This document shows positions 51,298 to 60,182 of a stretch of 64,000 bases of DNA, piece by piece. This DNA comes from Tectiglobus sp965215755 (GTDB lineage: Bacteria > Pseudomonadota > Alphaproteobacteria > Rhizobiales > Hyphomicrobiaceae), in the NCBI GenBank assembly GCA_965215755.1, contig OZ244119.1:3162001-3226000 (forward strand), read 5' to 3'. Numbering within the stretch: the first letter of the stretch is position 1; the number at the start of each line of letters is the position of its first letter. The notes under the pieces were generated by a model. That model was not told where the DNA came from. It made no database searches and worked only from the letters and a program-made list of their open reading frames with translations. The translations under genes and the position numbers were made by a program.

Positions 51298-53628
51298 ATG
51301 CCGACTGTGCCGATGGCCCCGCTGCCGGGACGAACAGCCAGATTTGCGTGGATATGGCTCGCCGTGATGATCTGGCTGGCGACCTGGCTGACCAGTGCGA
51401 CCGCACAGTCAACCGATGCTCCAGCATTGCCGCCTTATCGGATGGGTGTGCTTGTCAGCTCGGATTCTGATCGTTGCTACAACCCGGGTGTCGTTAAATC
51501 CATCCGGGCCTTTTCTGCACAGGAGATTGCAGCAATTAACGCGGCTGGCGGCATTCACGGGCGCCAGGTCGAACTTGAAGTTTTCGACGACTACGAAGAT
51601 AAGACGAAAACACTCGAGTTTCTGAAAGCATCGCTCGAAGATCCCAACATGATCGGATTTGTCGGAATCGGCAGCTCAACGCGCGGGCATTTCGTGTTTG
51701 ATCTGCTCGGCAAACAGATTGCGGAGAGTGAATTACCGATTGTCACCGATATCTCGCTTGGCCATATCTACGCGCCCTACAAAAACGTGTTCTCGATGGC
51801 GAGCGCAGTGGAAGATGAACTCGAGGTTGTTCGGACGTTTCTGCAGGACAATGGGTTTTCGCGACCGGCATTCGTCGGGATAGATGGTGATCTCTACAGT
51901 GCTTCACTCGGCAACGGACTGGCGCGGAGTGATAGCTCACCCGCGCTCGTTGCTGACCGGCGCGTCATCGTCAAAAACTATGCTATTGAGCCATCAGCCG
52001 TCGATCCGGTGGTGCAGGAGATCATCGAGTCGAATGCCGATGTCGTCGTGCTGGCCATTCATAGCGGCCCGGGGGCGGAAGTTCTGAAGAAGCTGACGGC
52101 GGCCGGCGCCAACATCCCTGTCTTCGTGCTTTATGGGCGGAGCTCCACAATTATTCGCCGATCCGGGGAGTTGCCGGACGGGCTGCGCTTTTTCCAATTG
52201 GGCCGCGATGGCGTGCCATATGTCTACAACGAAAGGCTGCGCCAGCGAATCTGGAAGTCCGGCAAAGATGGCTGGATCTTCAATGACACGCCGAACCTGG
52301 CCTTCAGCGAGGGCTGGGCGGATGGGGGGCGATGCAAGAAGACAAAGATTGCACCGGCCCGCAAAATTTTTGACGCTTCTAACCGCCGGGCAGTGGGCCG
52401 CGGCATGCAATTCCGCGATATGCTGCATCTTATTGCGACCCGCGCGATGAAGGCGCCAGCTGATTTGGATATCACGGCGCTGCGAAAACGTATTGCGGGT
52501 GACATTGCTGAGTACGCCGAAGGAAAACAAGTCTACCAGGGACTCTGGCAGGACTGGGCGTTTACACCACGTCGTGCTGTCGCCAGTGATATCCTCGTCA
52601 CAACGACGTTATCTGACACGCGGTCGGCTGTGCTTGCTCCCAATCAGTATCGCCGGGTCAACGGGGAGTTGGTGAAAAGCCCGGTGGTGGATATCTCGAT
52701 TGATCTGGTGCGGCTGTCACGAATTGATTCCAACGAGCGCCGGTTTGATGCTGATTTTTACTTGTCGCTGAAGAGCCGTGACGAGCAGGTTTCCATCGAT
52801 ACGATCGATTTCACCAATGCGGAGCGATCGCCGATTGGTGATAAGCGCTTGATTACCAGCAGTGTGATCCACGATGGCGGGGCGGGTTCGAAGTTTCCGG
52901 AGAACGTGCGTGTCTACAAAGTGTCGGGCACGTTCCAGTTCAATCCCGAGCTTGAGACATATCCATTCGACACGCAGCGTTTGTCGGTGTCGTTTCAGGC
53001 GCGGAAGGTGGCGCGGCCAATTTTCATTCAACCGCTGGCGCAGGACCTGCGCCGAAGTGGTGGTGATGTCGATGGGTGGCGGTTGCGTGACGAGTACGTT
53101 GGCTCCGAGCAGGACTTCATCTCGACGATTGCAGCGAACGGCACGGCGCGTCATCTGGTACCGATCCATAAATTCAACCAGACCTGGGTCGCACAGCGGA
53201 TCTCGATTGATTACTACATCCGCGTGGTTGTTCCACTCGGCTTCATTCTTCTCGTGACGTACTTCTCGGTTTACTTGCCGCCGTCACGGTTTGATTCGAC
53301 CGTGGCCATTCAGGTGACGGCATTGCTGTCCTCAATCGCGCTCTACCTTGCCTTGCCAAAGGTCGACTCTGATCAGGCAACACTGTCGGACCGGATGTTC
53401 ATCATGACATATGCGGCAGTGGCACTCATGATCGGGCTGACCATTCTGAAGGACAGCGGCTGGCTGCGCGCGGTAGCCCCTCTGCGCTACTTTGTTGTTG
53501 GCGCGCAGAGGATCGCATTCCCGGTTGCCACGATCGTGGGAACGCTGCAGCTGATTGCCCTGGCCGACCGCGATGGAGCCGGTATCTGGCTGGTGCTTCA
53601 GAATCTCCGCGACAGCCTTCTTGGTTGA
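51298..53628 (+). CDS. fusion of PBP1-type binding protein with pentameric ligand-gated ion channel
   Basis: A 776-residue chimera, probably an inner-membrane ligand-gated channel. Residues 1-37 are a signal sequence. Residues 45-425 resemble a type I periplasmic binding protein of the Leu/Ile/Val family (IAAINAAGGIHGRQVELEVFD). Residues 462-636 form a Cys-loop-type extracellular beta domain without the Cys loop, with the diagnostic YPFD at 555-558. Four membrane helices follow: TM1 640-660, TM2 663-686 (STVAIQVTALLSSIALYLA), TM3 697-717, TM4 about 730-755. PBP1-channel fusions have, as I recall, been listed among prokaryotic ligand-gated channels, but few are studied. AAGGGGG precedes the ATG. 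It lies 53 bases after gatB and may be co-transcribed with it. Ligand and ion selectivity are unknown. Confidence 0.85.
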   Translation: MPTVPMAPLPGRTARFAWIWLAVMIWLATWLTSATAQSTDAPALPPYRMGVLVSSDSDRCYNPGVVKSIRAFSAQEIAAINAAGGIHGRQVELEVFDDYEDKTKTLEFLKASLEDPNMIGFVGIGSSTRGHFVFDLLGKQIAESELPIVTDISLGHIYAPYKNVFSMASAVEDELEVVRTFLQDNGFSRPAFVGIDGDLYSASLGNGLARSDSSPALVADRRVIVKNYAIEPSAVDPVVQEIIESNADVVVLAIHSGPGAEVLKKLTAAGANIPVFVLYGRSSTIIRRSGELPDGLRFFQLGRDGVPYVYNERLRQRIWKSGKDGWIFNDTPNLAFSEGWADGGRCKKTKIAPARKIFDASNRRAVGRGMQFRDMLHLIATRAMKAPADLDITALRKRIAGDIAEYAEGKQVYQGLWQDWAFTPRRAVASDILVTTTLSDTRSAVLAPNQYRRVNGELVKSPVVDISIDLVRLSRIDSNERRFDADFYLSLKSRDEQVSIDTIDFTNAERSPIGDKRLITSSVIHDGGAGSKFPENVRVYKVSGTFQFNPELETYPFDTQRLSVSFQARKVARPIFIQPLAQDLRRSGGDVDGWRLRDEYVGSEQDFISTIAANGTARHLVPIHKFNQTWVAQRISIDYYIRVVVPLGFILLVTYFSVYLPPSRFDSTVAIQVTALLSSIALYLALPKVDSDQATLSDRMFIMTYAAVALMIGLTILKDSGWLRAVAPLRYFVVGAQRIAFPVATIVGTLQLIALADRDGAGIWLVLQNLRDSLLG

Positions 53629-53715
53629 TCGTTGTGATCAAGCCTTTGGTTGGTAAGCCCCTTGGTTGGTAAGCGCGGTGTCCGGCTGACTAACTCTGGA
53701 TTGGGCTGGCGTAGC

Positions 53716-53770
53716 GCGTCTGACGCTTGGTCCCCGCTTGTCGCTAGCGTCGGATCCAAGCGTCAGATGC
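53716..53770. repeat. palindromic element B, REP-like, possible terminator
   Basis: A 15-bp stem (53716-53730 with 53756-53770, one G-T wobble) with a 25-base loop that contains the small palindrome CGCTAGCG. Arms share TCTGACG and CGTCAGATGC with element A. It is 87 bases downstream of the channel gene and may end its transcript, although no T-tract follows. Confidence 0.6.
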
Positions 53771-53870
53771 AAAAAGCTACACTAGAAACAAAATCTTGTT
53801 AGTGTTCCTTTGGCACCGACATGTGAGACTTGCCAAGCGGGAACGAGAACCAAACGTCGGAGCCGGAACA

Positions 53871-54812
53871 CTAGGCTGCAGTGGATTGCGGCATTGCCAG
53901 CTTCTGAAGATCGAGATCTTTTTCCCAATAAGGTTCCGATCCATAGAGTTCAGCTAGGAAGTCAATGAAAACATTGACTTTTGATGGCATGAATTCGCGG
54001 CTCGGGTAGACGGCGTAGATGGCTATATTGTTGGAGCCACTGTACTGCGGAAGTACGATTTCCAAGTCGCCGTTCTTAAGTTCCGGGCCGATGTCCCAGG
54101 TCGACCTGAGGCCGATGCCGAGGCCGGCCAGAATGGCCTGCCGTGTGAATTCGGCTGAGTTTGATCGAATGTTTCCTGTCAGGCGGAGCTGATGCTGTCC
54201 ATCTGGACCTTGAAGGCGCCAGACATCCTGCGCACCGGCTGATAGGCAGTTGTGGCCCTCAAGATCGGAGAGGCTTTGTGGAGTGCCATGGGTTTTGAGA
54301 TAGGCAGGCGTTGCGCACATGACGCGCGATTCTGGTGCAAGTTTCTTTGCGACCAAGGAGCTGTCTTCTAGTTCACCGATCCGAATTGCGAGGTCAAAGC
54401 CGTCACGAATGATGTCGATCAAGTTGTCGGTGATTTGGAAATCGAGATCGATCTCCGGGTATTTGGCAATGAAGTCTGCCAGATAGGGGGCGATGTGGAG
54501 ACGACTAAAGCAGGTAGGTGCCGTAATCTTGAGCTGACCGCGCGGGGTCGTGTTGCGACGCGAGACAAAATCCTCTGCTTCTTCGACGAGGCTCAGGATA
54601 TCAACAACGCGCTTGAAGTAGCCTTCGCCCGTTTCTGTTAGCGTCAAGTGTCGGGTTGTCCGTTGAAAAAGGCGGGCGCCCAGGCGTTCTTCGAGAAGGC
54701 TGACGCGTTTGGAGACGACGGCAGGGGACAAGCCCATTTCGCGGCCTGCCGCAGACATGTTGCCGGTTCGTGCAACGCGTGCAAAAATATCGAGATCACT
54801 AATGGCGGTCAC
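53871..54812 (-). CDS. LysR-family transcriptional regulator
   Basis: A 313-residue regulator. The N-terminal winged helix is ISDLDIFARVARTGNMSAAGREMGLSPAVVSKRVSLLEERLGARLFQRTTR, followed by a type 2 periplasmic-binding-like effector domain. The start is a GTG at 54812 preceded by AGGAGG. It is divergent from glcD, so it is the likely regulator of glcDEF. Glycolate operons in E. coli use a GntR-type regulator (GlcC), so a LysR at this site is a different arrangement. The target is inferred from position only. Confidence 0.9.
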   Translation of the reverse strand: MTAISDLDIFARVARTGNMSAAGREMGLSPAVVSKRVSLLEERLGARLFQRTTRHLTLTETGEGYFKRVVDILSLVEEAEDFVSRRNTTPRGQLKITAPTCFSRLHIAPYLADFIAKYPEIDLDFQITDNLIDIIRDGFDLAIRIGELEDSSLVAKKLAPESRVMCATPAYLKTHGTPQSLSDLEGHNCLSAGAQDVWRLQGPDGQHQLRLTGNIRSNSAEFTRQAILAGLGIGLRSTWDIGPELKNGDLEIVLPQYSGSNNIAIYAVYPSREFMPSKVNVFIDFLAELYGSEPYWEKDLDLQKLAMPQSTAA

Positions 54813-55029
54813 GATATAAATCCTCCTGAGTTATTCGCTTGCCCAACATGCAAGTCTTTCTTCTATCTGTGGAAACTGAGTTGGATTGGCGAATGTGTGT
54901 CATGCAATTAGTTGATATGCGGAACTGTGTCTTCAAATCGTTGAAAGTGGTGGCTTAAGGGCGTTCGGTTAACGCATCTTCAGACGTCAGATATAACAAC
55001 TCAGACGAGCAATTTAAGGGAATTACAAC
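54813..55029. promoter_or_regulatory. divergent lysR-glcD promoter region
   Basis: The 217-base gap should hold both promoters and a LysR operator. T-N11-A type sequences occur by chance here, and I cannot single one out. Confidence 0.35.
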
Positions 55030-56475
55030 GTGTCAATCGAGCTGCCAAGCCCAGATATTGCTACTATTGAGCAAAAGGACGGAATTATTCGTGATCTGGT
55101 TGCCCTGATTGGGCGCGACAGCGTGGTCTCGGACGATGACGGACGCCGTGCCTATGAGACAGACGCGCTGACTGCTTATACGAAAGTCCCCCTCGCGGTC
55201 GTGTTGCCTGAATCCACGGCTGATGTCGTCAAAGTGTTGCGGTATTGCAACTCAAACAAGATCAAGGTGTTCCCACGAGGTGCCGGCACGTCATTGTGTG
55301 GGGGCGCGCTCCCCTCTGAGGATGGTGTCGTTGTTTGCGTCTCGAAGATGAAGCAGGTGTTGGAGGTTGATTACCCCAATCGCTATATTCGGGTTCAGTC
55401 AGGGATCACTAATCTTGGAATCTCTGACGTCGTAAAATCCGAAAATTTCTTCTATGCACCGGATCCTTCCAGCCAACTTGCCTGCACACTCGCAGGCAAT
55501 ATCGCGATGAACTCGGGTGGGGCTCACTGCCTCAAATACGGCGTCACGCTAAACAATGTGCTCGGCGTCAAGATGGTCATGATTGACGGTGAGGTTGTGG
55601 AGCTTGGTGGCCCTTATCTGGATGCCCCAGGATTTGATTTGCTAGGGCTCGTGATCGGGTCGGAAGGCCAATTCGGTATCGTGACCGAGGCAACGGTGCG
55701 GATCTTAAGGACGGCTGAAGATGCGCGGCCGATGATGATCGGCTTCCAGTCAGCCCAGGATGCGGGCGCCTGTGTGGCTGCAATTATAGGGGCTGGGATT
55801 GTTCCTGTTGCGATCGAGTATATGGATAAACCTGCCATCCATGTTTGTGAGGATTTTGCAAAAGCCGGCTACCCACGTGATGTCGAGGCGTTGCTGATTA
55901 TTGAAGTGGAGGGTGACAGCAGTGAGATTGAGGCCCTGCTTGATCAAATCAGGACGATCGCAGAACGCTTTAATCCTGCAACCATCCGGATCAGTGAAAG
56001 CCCGGAGCAGAGCGCGCGCATCTGGCGGGGGAGGAAGTCTGCCTTTGGAGCGATTGGACGGATTTCTGAATACTACTGCATGGACGGGACAATTCCGCTT
56101 GGTCAGTTGCCGGTCGTTCTGACTCGGATCTCGGAGATCTGCAGCTCCCACGGTCTCAAGGTGGCGAACATCTTCCACGCGGGAGACGGTAATTTGCATC
56201 CGCTTATTCTCTATAATGCAAATGATCCGGAAGAGTCTTTGCGGGCCGAAGAAGCGGGTGCGGAGATTCTGACGGCCTGCGTTGAGGTCGGTGGCTGTCT
56301 GACGGGTGAGCATGGAGTCGGCATTGAAAAACGCGACCTCATGCGCATTCAGTTTTCAGACATTGATCTTGCTCTACAAATGCGTATCAAGACGCTCATG
56401 GATCCGAACTGGCTGCTCAATCCAGGTAAGGTCTTTCCGCTGGATCAGCCGACCGAGCTTGCGGACGTGGCATAG
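55030..56475 (+). CDS. glcD: glycolate oxidase FAD-linked subunit GlcD
   Basis: FAD subunit of glycolate oxidase (glycolate to glyoxylate). The 481 residues show the PCMH-type FAD domain (PRGAGTSLCGGALPSEDG, then YAPDPSSQLACTLAGNIAMNSGG) and the C-terminal substrate cap with IFHAGDGNLHPLILY and GGCLTGEHGVGIEKRD. The start is a GTG at 55030. It is followed by glcE and glcF, the usual three-subunit set. Confidence 0.95.
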   Translation: MSIELPSPDIATIEQKDGIIRDLVALIGRDSVVSDDDGRRAYETDALTAYTKVPLAVVLPESTADVVKVLRYCNSNKIKVFPRGAGTSLCGGALPSEDGVVVCVSKMKQVLEVDYPNRYIRVQSGITNLGISDVVKSENFFYAPDPSSQLACTLAGNIAMNSGGAHCLKYGVTLNNVLGVKMVMIDGEVVELGGPYLDAPGFDLLGLVIGSEGQFGIVTEATVRILRTAEDARPMMIGFQSAQDAGACVAAIIGAGIVPVAIEYMDKPAIHVCEDFAKAGYPRDVEALLIIEVEGDSSEIEALLDQIRTIAERFNPATIRISESPEQSARIWRGRKSAFGAIGRISEYYCMDGTIPLGQLPVVLTRISEICSSHGLKVANIFHAGDGNLHPLILYNANDPEESLRAEEAGAEILTACVEVGGCLTGEHGVGIEKRDLMRIQFSDIDLALQMRIKTLMDPNWLLNPGKVFPLDQPTELADVA

Positions 56476-56529
56476 TCCATTCGGTCGAACCTGTGGATTC
56501 CAAGGTGTCATACGAGCAGGAGTGCTGCT

Positions 56530-57750
56530 TTGAATTCTGTCATTAGGCCGGCTGCCGACTGGGAACTTGCGCGGTTTCTTCGTGAGGCGACCGAAACGCA
56601 GGCACCCGTAGAGGTCCTGGGTGGTGGGTCAAAGCGCAATGCCGGGCGACCCGGCGGCGACCGGACTTATATCGTTACACACGTGTTCCGCGGGATCCGT
56701 CTCTATGAGCCTACCGAGCTTGTGATGTCGGCTGAATCTGGCACGCTGCTTGTCGACATTGAACATGAGCTTGCGCAGCGGGGACAGATGTTGGCCTTCG
56801 AGCCGATCGATATGGGCCCGATGCTTGGAGCGCAGGCGGGTCTTTCAACGATCGGTGGCGTCATATCAACCGATATTGCAGGGAGCCGCAGGGTTGCGAC
56901 CGGTGCCGCGCGCGATCATCTCCTGGGCGTCAAAGCTGTCTCGGGTTCCGGAGAGATCTTCCAGTCGGGTGGCCGTGTCTTGAAGAACGTAACGGGATAC
57001 GACCTGGCGCGTCTCGTGTGCGGCAGTTGGGGAACGTTGGCAGCTCTTACTGAAGTGACGTTCAAGGTGTTGCCGCGTCCGGAGGAGACGGCGACGCTGG
57101 TGATCGTCGGGTTGTCGAATGAGATCGCGGTCGAAGCGCTGTGCAGCGCGATGAACAGTCCTTACGAGGTGAGCGGGGCTGTGCATCTAGAGTCCAACTT
57201 TGTCTCGCAACTGAGACACGATGAATTCCGGGCGGCTGGTAATTCCGTCACGGCCATTCGTCTGGAGAATTTCTCGAGGTTCTTGCCGCGTCGTATCGAG
57301 CAGCTGCAGGAGCAGCTGAAGATGTATGGCGAAATTCACGTCGCGGGTGATGATGTTTCGCGCGCGTTCTGGTTAGAGCTGCAGGAGCTTTCTGTCTTGC
57401 AGAATTCGGACCGTCCTGTCTGGCGGATTTCGACGCTGCCAAAAAGCGGTGCAGATGTGGTTGCCGGGATTCAACGATACATGTCTGCAGATGCCTATTT
57501 CGACTGGTCTGGTGGACTGATCTGGCTTGCAGTTCCACCGTCTGCGGATGCCGGTTCAACTGATATCCGACGTGTGCTGGCGACATACGGCGGGCATGCC
57601 ACGCTTGTCAGGGCCGCGCCAGAAGTGAGAAGTGCGATCGAAGTGTTCCATCCGATGGATCACGGGACGGAACGCATGACGCGCGGCCTGAAGCAGGTCT
57701 TTGACCCGGCAGGCATTCTCAATAGCGGACGTATGTACATTAACGTCTAA
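56530..57750 (+). CDS. glcE: glycolate oxidase FAD-binding subunit GlcE
   Basis: Second FAD-fold subunit of glycolate oxidase, 406 residues. The N-terminal part carries EVLGGGSKRNAGRP and LAFEPIDMGPMLGA, then GGVISTDIAGSRRVATGAARDHLLGV and GGRVLKNVTGYDLARLVCGSWGTL. A TTG at 56530 with AGGAG seven bases upstream is the start. It lies 54 bases after glcD; glcF starts 46 bases after its stop. Confidence 0.93.
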   Translation: MNSVIRPAADWELARFLREATETQAPVEVLGGGSKRNAGRPGGDRTYIVTHVFRGIRLYEPTELVMSAESGTLLVDIEHELAQRGQMLAFEPIDMGPMLGAQAGLSTIGGVISTDIAGSRRVATGAARDHLLGVKAVSGSGEIFQSGGRVLKNVTGYDLARLVCGSWGTLAALTEVTFKVLPRPEETATLVIVGLSNEIAVEALCSAMNSPYEVSGAVHLESNFVSQLRHDEFRAAGNSVTAIRLENFSRFLPRRIEQLQEQLKMYGEIHVAGDDVSRAFWLELQELSVLQNSDRPVWRISTLPKSGADVVAGIQRYMSADAYFDWSGGLIWLAVPPSADAGSTDIRRVLATYGGHATLVRAAPEVRSAIEVFHPMDHGTERMTRGLKQVFDPAGILNSGRMYINV

Positions 57751-57796
57751 TTCGCAGCTGGCACCTTTGAGCGTGCGGCTGGCAACAGGCAGGGCC

Positions 57797-59164
57797 ATGC
57801 AAACAAATTTCTCAGCCAAGCAGTTGGAAGACCCGCGTCTCTCCGAAGTGGACAAGATACTGCGCAGATGCGTTCACTGCGGTTTGTGCACGGCGACTTG
57901 CTCAACCTACGTACTTCTTGGGGACGAGCGTGACAGTCCGCGTGGCCGCATCTATCTGATGAAGGACATGTTTGAGAGCGGAAAGCCTGCTTCGTCGACG
58001 GTTCAGCATCACGTCGATCGGTGCCTGTCCTGCCTCTCCTGCATGACGACTTGCCCGGGTGGCGTGGATTATATGCACCTGGTGGATCATGCCCGTGCCT
58101 ACATGCACGAAACGGGCACGCGCTCATGGCGGGAGCGGATTGTGCGATCCGTTCTGGCAGCGGTCATACCCTATCCGCGGCGGTTCGGTTGGGCGCTTCG
58201 TCTGGCGCCGATGGGGCGGCCGTTTGTCGGTACGATGCGGGCGATGGGGTTTAAGCAGTTCGCCGCCATGGTGGAGATGGCACCGATCGGTCTTCAGCGC
58301 TCGGGAAAGTTCGATGGGCCGGGCACGGCTGAGACCAAACTCAAGCGGCAGGCGAAGGTTTTGCTGCTAGCGGGCTGTGCGCAGCAAGTGCTTCGCCCGG
58401 AAATCAATGATGCAACGATCCGCCTGCTGGCGCGGCGCGGTGTTGATGTTGAGGTGTCAGCTGGAGCGGGGTGTTGTGGCGCGGTCGTGCATCATATGGG
58501 CAAGGAGCGCCAGGCCATCGAGTTCGCCAAGCGCAACGTCGATGCGTGGTGGAAGTCGATGCAGCGTGAGCCGGTTGATGCCGTCATCATCAATGCATCA
58601 GGGTGTGGTACGACCGTCAAAGACTACGCCTATATGCTGCGCGAATATCCTGACTATGCGGAAAAAGCTGAGGCCATCGTTGAGAAGGTCAAGGATATCA
58701 CTGAGTTTCTTAGCGAGCATGATCTCGGCCCGCCAATGCGATGGTCATCGTTGAAGGTGGCCTATCATTCCGCTTGTTCGATGCAGCATGGTCAACGCAT
58801 TCTCGACGAACCCAAGGATCTCCTGAGGAATGCCGGCTACACGGTTGTTGATGTGCCGGAAGGGCATATCTGCTGTGGGTCAGCCGGCACTTACAACATT
58901 ATGCAGCCGGAGATCGCGACTGAACTGCGTGAGCGCAAAGCCGAGAATATCAGATCGGCAAGACCCGATCTTGTTGCTGCGGGTAACATCGGTTGCATTA
59001 CGCATCTCTCGGGTGGCATGGAGTTTCCGATCGCACACACAGTCGAACTTCTTGACTGGGCGTACGGTGGTCCGGTGCCGGTTGGCCTCGAGGCGCTTAA
59101 AGGGTTTGTCAATGACGTACCCATCCCGCCGGGTCGCACGGCTGAAGATTACATTGACTATTGA
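57797..59164 (+). CDS. glcF: glycolate oxidase iron-sulfur subunit GlcF
   Basis: Electron-transfer subunit, 455 residues. It has two 4Fe-4S ferredoxin motifs, CVHCGLCTATCSTY and CLSCLSCMTTCPGG, and two C-terminal CCG motifs (GAGCCGAV and ICCGSAG), the heterodisulfide reductase-like sites. The ATG at 57797 follows AGGCAGGG; an in-frame start inside glcE is rejected. It completes glcDEF; no malate synthase or glyoxylate gene follows. Confidence 0.95.
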   Translation: MQTNFSAKQLEDPRLSEVDKILRRCVHCGLCTATCSTYVLLGDERDSPRGRIYLMKDMFESGKPASSTVQHHVDRCLSCLSCMTTCPGGVDYMHLVDHARAYMHETGTRSWRERIVRSVLAAVIPYPRRFGWALRLAPMGRPFVGTMRAMGFKQFAAMVEMAPIGLQRSGKFDGPGTAETKLKRQAKVLLLAGCAQQVLRPEINDATIRLLARRGVDVEVSAGAGCCGAVVHHMGKERQAIEFAKRNVDAWWKSMQREPVDAVIINASGCGTTVKDYAYMLREYPDYAEKAEAIVEKVKDITEFLSEHDLGPPMRWSSLKVAYHSACSMQHGQRILDEPKDLLRNAGYTVVDVPEGHICCGSAGTYNIMQPEIATELRERKAENIRSARPDLVAAGNIGCITHLSGGMEFPIAHTVELLDWAYGGPVPVGLEALKGFVNDVPIPPGRTAEDYIDY

Positions 59165-59255
59165 GACCAGATCTCATCGCAGAATAGCCAACAACAGCGG
59201 GCAGCCGAATGTGTTGTGCTGCAATTTGACCGTTGAGGACAATTGATCAGTCGAT

Positions 59256-60083
59256 ATGCCCCTTGACCCTGACCAGCGTGACCAAGTTGGACCATTTGAC
59301 ATCATCGGTGATGTGCATGGTTGCTGTGGCGAGTTGCTCGCCCTGCTGAGGCTGCTTGGCTACAAGATCCGCATTACGGGGCAGGCTCCTGAGCACGCGT
59401 ACGCAATCGAGCCGCCCGCCGGGCGACGTCTCATTTTCGTTGGTGATCTGGTTGATCGAGGCCCGGATACCCCGGGTGTGCTGCGTCTCGTTATGGCAAT
59501 GGTCAACGCGGGGCAGGCGTTCTGTGTGCAAGGCAATCACGACGTCAAACTTGTGCGATGGCTTGAAGGGCGCAACGTTCAGATGTCGCACGGCCTCGAG
59601 AAGAGTGCCGAGCAGTTCCTGCCTGAAAGCAAACGCTTCAAGAAAGAGGTTGAGGGGTTCCTTGCGACACTCCCCTATCAACTCTGCCTGGATGGTGGGC
59701 AGTTGGTGATTGCTCATGCCGGTATCAAAGAAGATATGATTGGTCAGCAAAACTCGGAAATCAGAGCCTTCTGCCTTTATGGCGACCGGGGTGAGGGCCG
59801 CGACGAATTTGGCTTGCCGATCCGGTACCACTGGGCCCTGGAATATGCGGGGCCTGCAGCCATCGTCTACGGTCACACGCCTGTGGCAGACGCCAGTTGG
59901 GTCAACAACACGATTTGCCTGGATACCGGTTGCGTCTTCGGTGGAAAGTTAACGGCACTGCGATGGCCGGAGCGAGAGTTGTTGAGCATCCCGGCCCATG
60001 AGCCCTATGTTAAGCGCTTTCGGCCGTTCGGCCATCCACCGGCCCGTCCGTTATCGCACCGCTCCGCGTCCTTCTGCCCGTGA
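59256..60083 (+). CDS. calcineurin-like metallophosphatase (PrpE/ApaH-like)
   Basis: A 275-residue dimetal phosphoesterase. The four motifs are GDVHG, GDLVDRG, GNHD and a C-terminal YGHTP, with AHAG before it. The closest known groups are bis(5'-nucleosyl)-tetraphosphatase PrpE and the polynucleotide kinase-phosphatase phosphatase domain; the substrate is not certain. It follows glcF after 91 bases on the same strand. Confidence 0.88.
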   Translation: MPLDPDQRDQVGPFDIIGDVHGCCGELLALLRLLGYKIRITGQAPEHAYAIEPPAGRRLIFVGDLVDRGPDTPGVLRLVMAMVNAGQAFCVQGNHDVKLVRWLEGRNVQMSHGLEKSAEQFLPESKRFKKEVEGFLATLPYQLCLDGGQLVIAHAGIKEDMIGQQNSEIRAFCLYGDRGEGRDEFGLPIRYHWALEYAGPAAIVYGHTPVADASWVNNTICLDTGCVFGGKLTALRWPERELLSIPAHEPYVKRFRPFGHPPARPLSHRSASFCP

Positions 60084-60182
60084 GCCGTTCGACTTTGCCT
60101 TCGTGCATCATTGATCTATAAGGCGTGTTGATGATCAGCATGAGCTTCCAAATTTCCCTTTATAATCAACGCAGCGAATAGC

